From NCBI RefSeq assembly GCF_011068285.1, contig NZ_CP049616.1, positions 2,832,501 to 2,896,500 on the forward strand: a DNA stretch of 64,000 bases, in the 5' to 3' direction. This DNA comes from Flagellimonas oceani (GTDB taxonomy: Bacteria > Bacteroidota > Bacteroidia > Flavobacteriales > Flavobacteriaceae). Shown piece after piece: positions 28,443-37,010 of the stretch. The notes beneath the pieces were generated by a model that worked only from the letters and a program-made list of their open reading frames with translations, ran no database searches and was not told the DNA's origin. Position 1 is the first letter of the stretch, and every line of letters starts with the position of its first letter. Made by a program: the position numbers and the translations under genes.

Positions 28443-28544
28443 TAATTTAATCTATTTAAAACATAAGATTTCGACAAAAAAATGTTTTTATTATTTGGAA
28501 AGTGTTCGGGTTCGGTCGTTTATTTTAGGAATATGGCAATTTAA

Positions 28545-29273
28545 TCACCTACTGCTTTCAACCGTATAAATAAAGCTGTCCGATTTATAATAGCCCATGT
28601 TATACTCAATGGGCCTTTCTCCTTGATCAAAAACGAATCGTTTTCTAAACAGGACCGGTGTTCCTTTTTCAATTTCAAGCTTTTGGGAAACCAACTCATT
28701 GGATGCCGTGGCGCTTATTTCTTCTTTGGAAAGGGAAGCTATGGTGGAGTGCTCCTGTTCCAACATTTCATAAAGGGGCATTTTAAAATCTTCCTCTCCT
28801 GTTAACCCGATCCTGGGGTGAAAGTAGGATACAAAGTAGACAAAGGGCTCATCGGGCTTTCCTCGAACCCGTTCCATTTTAAGTACTTTTTTGTCCTCAC
28901 GGATATTAAAAAAATCCATAACACTGGATGGCGGTCGCACCCAACTTAAATGCAATTCGAAATTCCGTATGGGTATTCCCCTTACTTTCATTTCCTGGGA
29001 AAAGCTCAACCAGTTGTTGGACCGCGAACTTACGGGCTGGGGCGCTACCCGTGTACCCGCTTTTTTCTTTCGTACCAAAAGCCCCTCAAAAACCAGTTTT
29101 TTGATGGCTTGCCTTACGGTGGAACGGGAAATCGCCAATCGTTTGCTGAGCTCCACTTCGCTGGGCAATATTTTACCTTGTTGATATTCTTCCTTCGCAA
29201 TGAGTTCACGGAGCAATTGCTCAACTTGGGCATGTAGCGGAACTGGACTCTTGTGGTCTATTTCAAATTTCAT
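28545..29273 (-). CDS. GntR-family regulator with UTRA domain (HutC subfamily)
   Basis: A 242-residue regulator. The N-terminal winged helix is at about 8-75 (LPSEVELSKRLAISRSTVRQ then AIKKLVFEGLLVRKKKAGTRV), and the UTRA ligand-binding domain at about 95-240 has SFSQEMKVRGIPIRN and ATASNELVSQKLEIEKGTPV. This subfamily binds small sugars or sugar phosphates and represses its operon until induced. It stands between the GH92/GH2 unit and the manA-SusCD unit, and a palindrome lies before both. Mannose, mannose-6-phosphate or a mannobiose is the plausible effector by context. Confidence 0.9.
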   Translation of the reverse strand: MKFEIDHKSPVPLHAQVEQLLRELIAKEEYQQGKILPSEVELSKRLAISRSTVRQAIKKLVFEGLLVRKKKAGTRVAPQPVSSRSNNWLSFSQEMKVRGIPIRNFELHLSWVRPPSSVMDFFNIREDKKVLKMERVRGKPDEPFVYFVSYFHPRIGLTGEEDFKMPLYEMLEQEHSTIASLSKEEISATASNELVSQKLEIEKGTPVLFRKRFVFDQGERPIEYNMGYYKSDSFIYTVESSR

Positions 29274-29402
29274 GTTGTACCTAAGTTATATGGTAGGATA
29301 GATCAATGTTTACACATACCCTCAAAAATAGCACTATAAATATGGTTTTTCATTCATATTCATTAACATTTTCAATCAAGGAAGTTTACAGGAACGCCCA
29401 TT

Positions 29403-31865
29403 TTATTGATGCGTATAATTATCTTTTGACAAGTCCTTACCATCCGGCCCTACAATCTTTACATCCAAACCCAATCCCCCACCAGCTTGAAAATACTGAA
29501 GTGAGAATTTATGATACCCCTTTTGAAGCGGTAGATCAATGGTTTTGGTCTCCATGGCATGATGACCATCGTGATCAATGACCATTTTATCCGCAATCCA
29601 CAGCTTAGAACCATCGTCCGAGGTAACATGAAATGTATAGATCCCATCCTTTTCCAAACGAACATACCCATCGAAAGTAAGGCCATAATTGCTATCCCTT
29701 GTTGCTTTGCTCAAATCAACGGTACCTGTAATGCCTGTTTCCAATGATTCGAGTTCACTAAAATCTGGAAGATTGTCCCATTGTCCATGGTAGTATGCAT
29801 ACTTCAGACCCTTCTCAAAGTTTTCACTCAATTTAGATTGAGGCGGGTTCAAGGAATCAACTTTTTCAAAACGCTTCTGCACTACTTTACTTTTTTCATC
29901 ACCGACAATGGACCTCGCCTTCAAAACCGAGGTGGCATCGACCCATATAGGTGATGTATATTTATTTGAGCTTTGTGTCGGTTCCGAACCATCCAATGTA
30001 TAATAAATGGCCTCGCCCTTCCTGTTGGTCAACGTAACCTTTTCTTTATCCTGAAAGATTGCGTGGTCATACGAAATGGAAACCGGGGAAATCATATTGT
30101 CCGTATGGATATCACGAAAAAAATCGATTGGTAATTTTATGATTTCACGGTCATAGGTCACCAGTCCATTTACTTCACCTTCCACATCGGACACTTGGGT
30201 ATAAACAACGGCGCTTGCCGCCTTATCGTGCTTCATTTGCCAGACTTTATCCCATAATTCGGTATATGAATTTTTAAACTCCAGCGTGTCCGTCATTTCG
30301 CGGTATCCCCAGTTCTCTTCCTGCCATAGATGTCCGGGCAATGCAAGTCCGAGGCCTCCAAATTCCCCCAAGACCGTGGCCCGCTCTTCTTCGACCGGAT
30401 AAATATCCGGACCAGGGTAACTGTGCATATCAATGATGTCCCCCACATTATGATCGGTCCAACCACTGGCATTGCTCACGAGCCTTGTCCCATCCATTTC
30501 TTCGACCCAATGGGTAAGTCGTTCCGTATCATACTGCCCCCAACCTTCATTAAAAACAACCCATATCACTATACTGGGGTAATTGTATAGATCATCTATC
30601 ATTGCCTCAAGTTCCTTTTCAAACTGCTGTTTATCCTCAGATGTCAATCTTTCCTCAAAATCCTCATGGGGATAGACCTGTGGCATGTCCTGCCAAACCA
30701 GCATACCCATTTTATCACAGAGATAGTACCAGCGCTGACTTTCGGTTTTTGCATGTTTCCGCAACAAGTTGAAGCCCATCTTTTTGAAGGTCTCAATATC
30801 CCATATATAAGCTTCCTCGGTAGGCGGTGTCATCAAGCCGTCTGGCCAATATCCCTGATCGAGGACTCCGACTTGAAAGTAGGGTTCGTTGTTCAACAAT
30901 ATTCTGGTATCATTGTTTTCATCTTTTCCCAAACTGATTTTACGCATCGCCACATAACTGGAAAATTCATCCGTAATGGTGTCATCATTGACCAATTGAA
31001 CTTCCAGATCGTAAAGAAATGGCTGTTCAGGCGTCCACAACTTTGCCTCTGGAACATTTATTTTGATATGCTCCCCCGCAGTACCCTCTGCCTCAGCTAT
31101 GGTTTGATTCCCATCTTTCAGAACCAGTTTGATCATTCCATCCCCTTCCGTAGTCTGTCCAATAAAATCAACCAAACCTTGGTCAATATCAGGTTCTATT
31201 TTGAAGGTTTCTATATGATTGGACTTAACGGGTTCCATCCATACCGTTTGCCAAATGCCGGTAGTCGACGTATAAAAGATACCTTCAGGTTCCTTTACCT
31301 GTTTCCCTACAGGTTGCAACCCATCATTTGAGGCATCGTGTACCTTGACCATCACTTCCTGTTGCCCAGTGGTTAAGTACTCGGAGATATTAAATGAAAA
31401 GTGATCAAATGCACCCTTATGTTCTCCAACTTTTTGTGTGTTGATGTAAATGGTTGCGTGATAGTCAACGCCCTCAAAATTCAATAGCACTTCGTCCCCT
31501 CGCCAATCCTCTGGTACGGTAAAGGTTTTTCGATATAATAGATCATCGGTTTTTTCCATAACCCCAGAGAGATAAGACTCGACCGCAAAAGGAACCAAGA
31601 TGGTATCTGAAAGGTCGGTCCCAAAGGGAATGTCTTTCTTTGGAGAAGTATCTACCTGCCAGTATCCGTTCAGGTTCATCCATTTCTCCCGCTGTTGGAT
31701 AGGTCGTGGGTATTCCGGCAAAACATGTTCTGGATCTACTTGATCGGTCCATTTGGTTTTTAAAACGGCTTCTGGACTTTTGCCCTGCTCCTCCGACTTT
31801 TGACCCGTATTACAGGAAGTGAACAAAAAAACAAGGGACAGTGTAAGATATAGATATGGTTTCAT
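29403..31865 (-). CDS. GH2 glycosidase with chitobiase-like and PA14 C-terminal domains, lipoprotein
   Basis: An 820-residue lipoprotein (FTSCNTG). It has a GH2 sugar-binding domain (about 50-215), an Ig-like domain (215-310) and a TIM barrel (310-600) with acid/base E440 in VVFNEGWG and nucleophile E501 in VLGEFGG. A CHB_HEX_C-like beta domain follows (about 610-665, YYTLDGSEPTQSS), then a PA14 domain (about 690-815, YTFHVTSDDGSKLWIADKMV). GH2 includes beta-galactosidases, beta-mannosidases and beta-glucuronidases; motifs alone do not separate these here. Beside GH92 it may remove a non-mannose cap or the core beta-mannose. It follows the GH92 gene by 76 bases. Confidence 0.9.
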   Translation of the reverse strand: MKPYLYLTLSLVFLFTSCNTGQKSEEQGKSPEAVLKTKWTDQVDPEHVLPEYPRPIQQREKWMNLNGYWQVDTSPKKDIPFGTDLSDTILVPFAVESYLSGVMEKTDDLLYRKTFTVPEDWRGDEVLLNFEGVDYHATIYINTQKVGEHKGAFDHFSFNISEYLTTGQQEVMVKVHDASNDGLQPVGKQVKEPEGIFYTSTTGIWQTVWMEPVKSNHIETFKIEPDIDQGLVDFIGQTTEGDGMIKLVLKDGNQTIAEAEGTAGEHIKINVPEAKLWTPEQPFLYDLEVQLVNDDTITDEFSSYVAMRKISLGKDENNDTRILLNNEPYFQVGVLDQGYWPDGLMTPPTEEAYIWDIETFKKMGFNLLRKHAKTESQRWYYLCDKMGMLVWQDMPQVYPHEDFEERLTSEDKQQFEKELEAMIDDLYNYPSIVIWVVFNEGWGQYDTERLTHWVEEMDGTRLVSNASGWTDHNVGDIIDMHSYPGPDIYPVEEERATVLGEFGGLGLALPGHLWQEENWGYREMTDTLEFKNSYTELWDKVWQMKHDKAASAVVYTQVSDVEGEVNGLVTYDREIIKLPIDFFRDIHTDNMISPVSISYDHAIFQDKEKVTLTNRKGEAIYYTLDGSEPTQSSNKYTSPIWVDATSVLKARSIVGDEKSKVVQKRFEKVDSLNPPQSKLSENFEKGLKYAYYHGQWDNLPDFSELESLETGITGTVDLSKATRDSNYGLTFDGYVRLEKDGIYTFHVTSDDGSKLWIADKMVIDHDGHHAMETKTIDLPLQKGYHKFSLQYFQAGGGLGLDVKIVGPDGKDLSKDNYTHQ

Positions 31866-31941
31866 AATGAATTAAACGAGTTTACAGTTCATTTAAAGGG
31901 TTTAAAGCTAGGGTTTTGTTTCAACACAAGTGGGTCAACGA

Positions 31942-34125
31942 TTAGTTTTCTGTCTTAATTAAAACCTCCCCGCCCTTATCAAATAGGGAATGGTCAATGA
32001 AAAAGCCATTGGTTCGGGCTCCATTGACATAAATGTCTTTCAAATCTCTGGATTCTCCATCCTTTATGAGCTTTAAAGTCTTATTGTCTTTCAAATTCCA
32101 TGTAATGGTATCAAAGATGGGAACGGTGACCAAATATTCAGGGTCCGAAGGGGAAAACGGATACAATCCCAAGGCATTGAACACATACCAAGACGACATC
32201 TCTCCTGCATCGTCCATTCCGGAAAGTGCCAAACCTTCTTCACCAATTCCATAATAGTCCGACAACAATTTATCGATAACCGCCTGTGACTTTTCTGGCT
32301 TTCCTATAAAATAATAGGAAAATGGTGCTTCATGTCCCGGTTGATTTCCTTGACTATATTGTCCCATAAATCCAGATATGTTTCGAGCGATATAGTCAGG
32401 GTTCCATTTATAGGTAAATAGTGAATCGAGCTTTTCTTCAAACTTTTCTTCTCCCCCATATTGGTCAATAAGTCCAGGCATATCGTGAGTGGCGAAAAAA
32501 GAAACCTGCCATGCATTGGCCTCTCGGTACATGTATTCGTAATAGGGGTATTCAGGATTGAACGGTTCAACCCAATCACCATTGGCCAATCTTCCCCGCA
32601 TAAAATTGGTTTTCCTATCGAATACGTTCTTGTAATTTTTGGATCGAGCCAATAAATCCTTTTGATGTTCCGGGTCGTCCATTTCTTCGGCCAATAAGGA
32701 AAGGGAATAATCATCATAGGCAAATTCCAAGGTTTTGGACACCCCTGCCTTCCCTTTGGATTCTGTATTGGGATTGTCAATTCTAGGTTCTGATATATAC
32801 CCGAGTTCCATGTACTCTTTGATATATGGACGGGTGCCACCTTCTTTATAGGCATTGTTGAGCAATAGCTCGTATGCCTTTTCCACGTCAAAATCCTTTA
32901 TTCCCCGTAAATAGGACCCTGTTATAAAAGATGCTGCATGATCACCATGGAAAAATGTGGGGATAAATCCTGTGACAGCTCCCCTGTCGATAAGTGATGA
33001 AATCACATCCGAAGTTACCTCAGGCCTCAAAATTTCCATCAATACCACTTTATTTCTATAGGTATCCCATAATGAGGGGATGGTATAATAGTGAAAATCC
33101 CTGTTTTGAACTTTTCCTGCGGCATCGACAAAATCTCCGTTACTGTCACTTCGTAAGGCGGGCCATAGAAATGATTTATAGAGGGAGGTATAGAAGATTT
33201 CTTTCTGCTTTTCCGATCCGCCCGTGACCTCAATCTGATTTAGAAAATCCGACCATATTTTTTTGCCCTCCCCAAATACATCCTCAAAGGATTTGGCCCC
33301 AACTTCTTGTTCCAAATTCAACTTTGCATTCTCTTCATTAACATAGGACAATCCGATCTTCATGGTAACCTTACCTTCACCATCGTCCTTTAAATGTGCA
33401 ATAGCATAACCTTTAGATTCTCCGGGATTGGTCGATACGATACTATCGATTTCCGCATCCATTCTGGCATAGAAATGAATTTTATCCCTTCCCACCTTTT
33501 GATGACCGCTCAGCTCGTTGGACGAAACCTTGGTGATTCCCCAATCAGAGACATGATTGTTGGCAGTTCCCAAATCGAACACTATTCTTTTTCCCGCGGG
33601 CTCCTCATATTGATATTCGTGGATAGCGGCCCTTAATGTTGAAGTCAATCTTACATTGATATCGTAATTCTGTAAGTGAACCTGATAAAAACCAGGGGAT
33701 GCCGATTCATTATCGTGGGAAAAAGTTGCTTTAAAAGGTGCTTTGGCCTGAGCGGAAATTGGCAATACAGGTAAGTTGCACAAGTTCCAGTGCCCTTTAT
33801 TGGTATGGGCAAACCCCAAAATTTCGGTATCCTCATACTCGTAACCGGCACCCGTACCATATTCGGTGATCGGACTGACCTGAACCATGGCATTCGGCAG
33901 AGATGACCCTGGAAAGGTCAATCCCGCCCATACCCTCCAATCTTTTGGAGGGGTATAGCCAATTATTTTCTCGTCCAACAAGGGTGCTGTTCCCATAAAT
34001 GTATTCACATAAGCATAGGGCGTTTTATCATTTAATGATTCGGTTTTCAGCTTTGTCCCATCTGTTTTACAAGAGCTTAACAATATGGATGCACTAAGAA
34101 ATAGTATAGTTTGTTTGGTTGTCAT
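31942..34125 (-). CDS. GH92 alpha-mannosidase, lipoprotein (copy 2)
   Basis: A 727-residue GH92 enzyme with a lipobox in LLSSCKT. It begins with the family start YVNTFMGTAPLL and has HTNKGHWNLCNLPVLP, PSLWDTYRNKVVLMEILRPE, YSQGNQPGHEAPFSYYFIG and GMDDAGEMSSWYVFNALGLYP, with the acidic residues expected of the calcium-dependent catalytic site in the last. It differs strongly from copy 1 at 14915, so the two should attack different linkages. It heads the unit that continues with GH2, 93 bases upstream of which (in the 5' region) lies the second GntR-type palindrome. Confidence 0.93.
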   Translation of the reverse strand: MTTKQTILFLSASILLSSCKTDGTKLKTESLNDKTPYAYVNTFMGTAPLLDEKIIGYTPPKDWRVWAGLTFPGSSLPNAMVQVSPITEYGTGAGYEYEDTEILGFAHTNKGHWNLCNLPVLPISAQAKAPFKATFSHDNESASPGFYQVHLQNYDINVRLTSTLRAAIHEYQYEEPAGKRIVFDLGTANNHVSDWGITKVSSNELSGHQKVGRDKIHFYARMDAEIDSIVSTNPGESKGYAIAHLKDDGEGKVTMKIGLSYVNEENAKLNLEQEVGAKSFEDVFGEGKKIWSDFLNQIEVTGGSEKQKEIFYTSLYKSFLWPALRSDSNGDFVDAAGKVQNRDFHYYTIPSLWDTYRNKVVLMEILRPEVTSDVISSLIDRGAVTGFIPTFFHGDHAASFITGSYLRGIKDFDVEKAYELLLNNAYKEGGTRPYIKEYMELGYISEPRIDNPNTESKGKAGVSKTLEFAYDDYSLSLLAEEMDDPEHQKDLLARSKNYKNVFDRKTNFMRGRLANGDWVEPFNPEYPYYEYMYREANAWQVSFFATHDMPGLIDQYGGEEKFEEKLDSLFTYKWNPDYIARNISGFMGQYSQGNQPGHEAPFSYYFIGKPEKSQAVIDKLLSDYYGIGEEGLALSGMDDAGEMSSWYVFNALGLYPFSPSDPEYLVTVPIFDTITWNLKDNKTLKLIKDGESRDLKDIYVNGARTNGFFIDHSLFDKGGEVLIKTEN

Positions 34126-34210
34126 GATATGGATGAAAATGATTCAAATATCCGCTTGCTGATTGTGTGGCAATATTTACCCTAATAAAGTGAATATTTA
34201 TATTTTGTAT

Positions 34211-34226
34211 TTATGTACGAACATAT
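34211..34226. promoter_or_regulatory. 16-bp near-palindrome, probable second GntR operator
   Basis: Read on the minus strand it is ATATGT-TCGT-ACATAA, differing from the manA site only at the first base and one base of the spacer. It contains TATGTTCG, a near match to the TAnnTTTG -7 box, at 34218-34225. It lies 86 bases upstream of the GH92 start. Confidence 0.65.
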
Positions 34227-34295
34227 TAAATTATTTTGATAAAAATACTTAATCGTTTCAGAAAAATAATTGAATAGGATTGTTTCAGTGAAAAA

Positions 34296-34316
34296 CAGGC
34301 TCCCTTAAGGAGCCTG
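34296..34316 (-). terminator. rho-independent terminator after the GMC dehydrogenase pair
   Basis: CAGGCTCC/GGAGCCTG stem with a 5-base loop, followed on the minus strand by T5. It is the same 21-base stem-loop as at 14854-14874, with about four more identical bases on either side. It lies 78 bases after the subunit-3-like gene. Confidence 0.85.
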
Positions 34317-34393
34317 CATCAAATTAACTAAACTAACTCAAATCCACTTTATGTACTATTTTCCATAAAGAAGGTTTGGCTATTCTATGTAGA

Positions 34394-35104
34394 TCAGGTA
34401 ATCAAATTACCGTTCTCGTCCCATTCTGCGATGACGCCCCGCTTGCTCTGGTCCACGCATTTGGCCAGCCATTCCTCGTCGTACGATACACCGTGCTGCT
34501 CCAGCACGTCATCGGGAACCCCGTCCCATACATTGGGCTGGTTCCCCTTGTAACCGATCTCCTCCATCCCGATCTTGCTCGTGTAGAAGCCCGTCATCGT
34601 CAGGTTCCGCACCAACGAGAAGAAGTTCACCTCGAAGGGCCTCTCGTTGCCCGGCACCTTTGGGTCGTAGTACGCGATACCGTCCAGTATTCCCTTCTGC
34701 TGCCGCTCCGTGGCCTTCTTGAACTCCGTGCCATGTTCCGTGTTGCTCTTGTGGTCCAGCCACATGAGCCCCCCACGGATGTCCGGCTGGAGCGTCTCCA
34801 CGTCCTTGGCCATGAACTCGATGAAGCCCACCACGTCGGCGTCCGATGCCCCCTTGTACTCCTCCGATGGGGGAAGGATCAGGTCGCACAGTATGGTCAG
34901 TGTCTCCTGCTCGTGTGGGTTCAGGAACTGTTCGTCCCGTAGTTCAGCTATGTGCTCCAGCTCCTGCGGTACCCTTCCCGGGTAGGTGACCTTCGGCGCC
35001 TCCACCAGTTCCGTGCCCTCCGTCGAGGGCCTGCAACCGTGGATCGCCAGTCCGCCCGCAACAGAGCCCAGCACTATCGATTTTAAGCTCTTCCTTCTGT
35101 CCAT
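34394..35104 (-). CDS. gluconate 2-dehydrogenase subunit 3-like protein, Tat-exported
   Basis: A 236-residue protein. The N-terminus MDRRKSLKSIVLGSVAGG has a twin-arginine motif and is followed by AIHGC, so it may be a Tat lipoprotein. The region about 60-200 matches the small (gamma) subunit of membrane-bound gluconate/glucose/fructose dehydrogenases, with LTILCDLILPPSEEYKGASD. In those enzymes the small subunit carries the GMC subunit through the Tat system. The GMC gene lies four bases upstream on the same strand. Base composition is very GC-rich, unlike all neighbours. Confidence 0.9.
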   Translation of the reverse strand: MDRRKSLKSIVLGSVAGGLAIHGCRPSTEGTELVEAPKVTYPGRVPQELEHIAELRDEQFLNPHEQETLTILCDLILPPSEEYKGASDADVVGFIEFMAKDVETLQPDIRGGLMWLDHKSNTEHGTEFKKATERQQKGILDGIAYYDPKVPGNERPFEVNFFSLVRNLTMTGFYTSKIGMEEIGYKGNQPNVWDGVPDDVLEQHGVSYDEEWLAKCVDQSKRGVIAEWDENGNLIT

Positions 35105-35108
35105 TCCG

Positions 35109-36833
35109 CTATATGTTTTGTTGTTTGAGTTGTTCCACGATGTACTCCGAGGCCCTCATCGAGAGCGCCAGTATCGTCCATGTACAGTTCTTGTCCGCCT
35201 GCGACACGAAAGGCCCCGCGTCCACGATGAACACGTTGTCCACATCGTGCAGCTGCTGGTACTTGTTGGTCACCGAGGTCCTCGGGTCGTCGCCCATTCG
35301 GGTGGTACCCACCTCGTGGATGATCTTCCCCGGGTTGTGCAGCCCGTAGTTGGTCTCCTTCCCCGGCTTCTTGCCCAACGGCTCCCCGCCCATGTTGATC
35401 AATATCTCCTCGAAGGTGTCCTGCATGTGCCGCGCCTGGTTGATCTCCAACTGGCTCCATTTGTAGTTGAACCTCAGTACGGGGATACCGAACTCGTCCA
35501 CCGTGGTGGGGTCGATCTCGCAATAGTTCTCCTTCCTTGCGATGGACTCGCCCCTTCCGGCCATGCCCACCACTGCGCCGTAGTATTTCTTGGCATCGCT
35601 GCGGAGCACGTCCCCGTAGCCCCCCACCTTCGTCCCGAAGAACTGGTTGAACTCGTTCACGTTGAAGCCGAAGCCGTAGCTGGGCATCCCCATGCCGCCC
35701 CATACCTCGATGTGGTAGCCCCTCGGAAAGTCCAGCTTGCTGTTGTCCCCCCACCATGGGGAGTACACGTGCATGCCGCCCACCCCGTCCTCGTTGTAGG
35801 ACACCTTCCTGTTCATCAGGTCCGGGATGAAGCCCGCCCTGTCCGCGCCCGTCGAGTCGTGCAGGTACTTGCCCACCACGTCGCTGCTGTTGCCCAGTCC
35901 GTTGGGGTGCCGGTCGCTCTTGGAGTTCAACAGGATTCGTGCCGAACTACAGGCCGAGGCCCCCAGCACCACCACCTTGCCCTTGAGCTTGTACTCCTTC
36001 CTGTCCTCCTTGTTGATGTAGGATACGCCCGTGGCACGGCCCTCTTCGTCCGTGGTCACCTCGCGCACCATGCAGTTCACGTACAGGTCGATCTGCCCCC
36101 CGTTCTTCTGCGCGGGGAAGATCAAACAGGTACCGGCCGAGAAGTCGGCGTATACCTGGCAGGCGCGGTTGCACTGCCCGCAGTAGAAGCACACGCCCCT
36201 GTCCTCGTTGATCTTCTTGGTGAGCATCGACATCCGTGACGGGTACACCGGGATGTTGCTCTTCCTTGCCCCCTTGATGTAAAAAAGTTCGTGCAGCCTT
36301 GGCTTTGGCGGCGGCAGGAAAAAGCCGTCCGGGTCGTTGGGCAGTCCCTCGTTGGTGCCGAACACCCCGATCATCTTGTCCACCTTGTCGTAGTACGGTT
36401 TTACATCGTCGTAGCTTATCGGCCAGTTGTCCCCGTGGCCGTCCACGTCCTTGTGCTTGAAGTCCTGGGGGCCGAAGCGCAGCGATATGCGCCCCCAGTG
36501 GTTGGTCCTGCCCCCCAGCATCCGCGAACGGAACCAGGAGAAGTCCGTGCCGTCCTTCTGGGTGTAGGGCTCACCCTCGATGTCCCAGCCTCCGTAGGCG
36601 GCATCGAAGTCCCCGAAGGGACGGAAGCGCGTGCTCTTCCCGCGCCTGGGGCTCTCGTACGACCACTTGAGCTGGGTCTGGTGCTCCGGCTTCGCAGGGT
36701 CGAAGAAAGGCCCCGCCTCCACTACGGCTACCTTGAGGCCAGCCTCCGAAAGTACCTTCGCCGACATCCCGCCACCGGCGCCCGAGCCAACGATGATCGC
36801 ATCGTAGACCGTCGAATTCTCTATTATCTGCAT
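35109..36833 (-). CDS. GMC-family FAD sugar/polyol dehydrogenase with four-cysteine cluster motif
   Basis: A 574-residue flavoprotein. The FAD-binding motif AIIVGSGAGGGMSAKVL is at about 12-28. Four cysteines C215, C218, C221 and C225 (CFYCGQCNRAC) lie where FAD-dependent glucose and fructose dehydrogenases carry an iron-sulfur cluster. The GMC C-terminal signature is GTTRMGDDPRTS with DAGPFVSQADKN. There is no own signal peptide, so export with the Tat subunit next door is expected. It should oxidise a sugar, possibly at C2, C3 or C5, in the periplasm. No cytochrome gene follows, so the electron acceptor is unknown. Codon use is strikingly GC-rich. Confidence 0.9.
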   Translation of the reverse strand: MQIIENSTVYDAIIVGSGAGGGMSAKVLSEAGLKVAVVEAGPFFDPAKPEHQTQLKWSYESPRRGKSTRFRPFGDFDAAYGGWDIEGEPYTQKDGTDFSWFRSRMLGGRTNHWGRISLRFGPQDFKHKDVDGHGDNWPISYDDVKPYYDKVDKMIGVFGTNEGLPNDPDGFFLPPPKPRLHELFYIKGARKSNIPVYPSRMSMLTKKINEDRGVCFYCGQCNRACQVYADFSAGTCLIFPAQKNGGQIDLYVNCMVREVTTDEEGRATGVSYINKEDRKEYKLKGKVVVLGASACSSARILLNSKSDRHPNGLGNSSDVVGKYLHDSTGADRAGFIPDLMNRKVSYNEDGVGGMHVYSPWWGDNSKLDFPRGYHIEVWGGMGMPSYGFGFNVNEFNQFFGTKVGGYGDVLRSDAKKYYGAVVGMAGRGESIARKENYCEIDPTTVDEFGIPVLRFNYKWSQLEINQARHMQDTFEEILINMGGEPLGKKPGKETNYGLHNPGKIIHEVGTTRMGDDPRTSVTNKYQQLHDVDNVFIVDAGPFVSQADKNCTWTILALSMRASEYIVEQLKQQNI

Positions 36834-36957
36834 CTGTTGGTTTGGTTTAATTATAAATGAGTAAAATATGAATCAATCTAAAAGGAATCACAATTAAACC
36901 TTACATGGAACTGATATTCCATGCTCTGGATTCCCGTGAGTATTATTTTTTAAAATT

Positions 36958-36992
36958 GAGGCCCACCATCCATAAAGGAAATGATGGGCCTC
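36958..36992 (-). terminator. terminator after SusD 37011
   Basis: GAGGCCCACCAT pairs with ATGATGGGCCTC with one mismatch around an 11-base loop. On the minus strand it is followed by CAATTTT, 18 bases after the SusD stop. A 7-base stem CATGGAA/TTCCATG lies further along at 36904-36923, towards the GMC gene. Confidence 0.8.
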
Positions 36993-37010
36993 ATCATTTA
37001 ATACTGTGTA

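Noticed and set aside
34986..36860. Long open frames on the plus strand across the GMC dehydrogenase genes (up to about 417 codons)
   Set aside because: GC-rich genes leave few stops on the opposite strand. The translations are low-complexity (Val, His, Leu, Pro rich) with no domain, and the minus-strand GMC frame is fully conserved.
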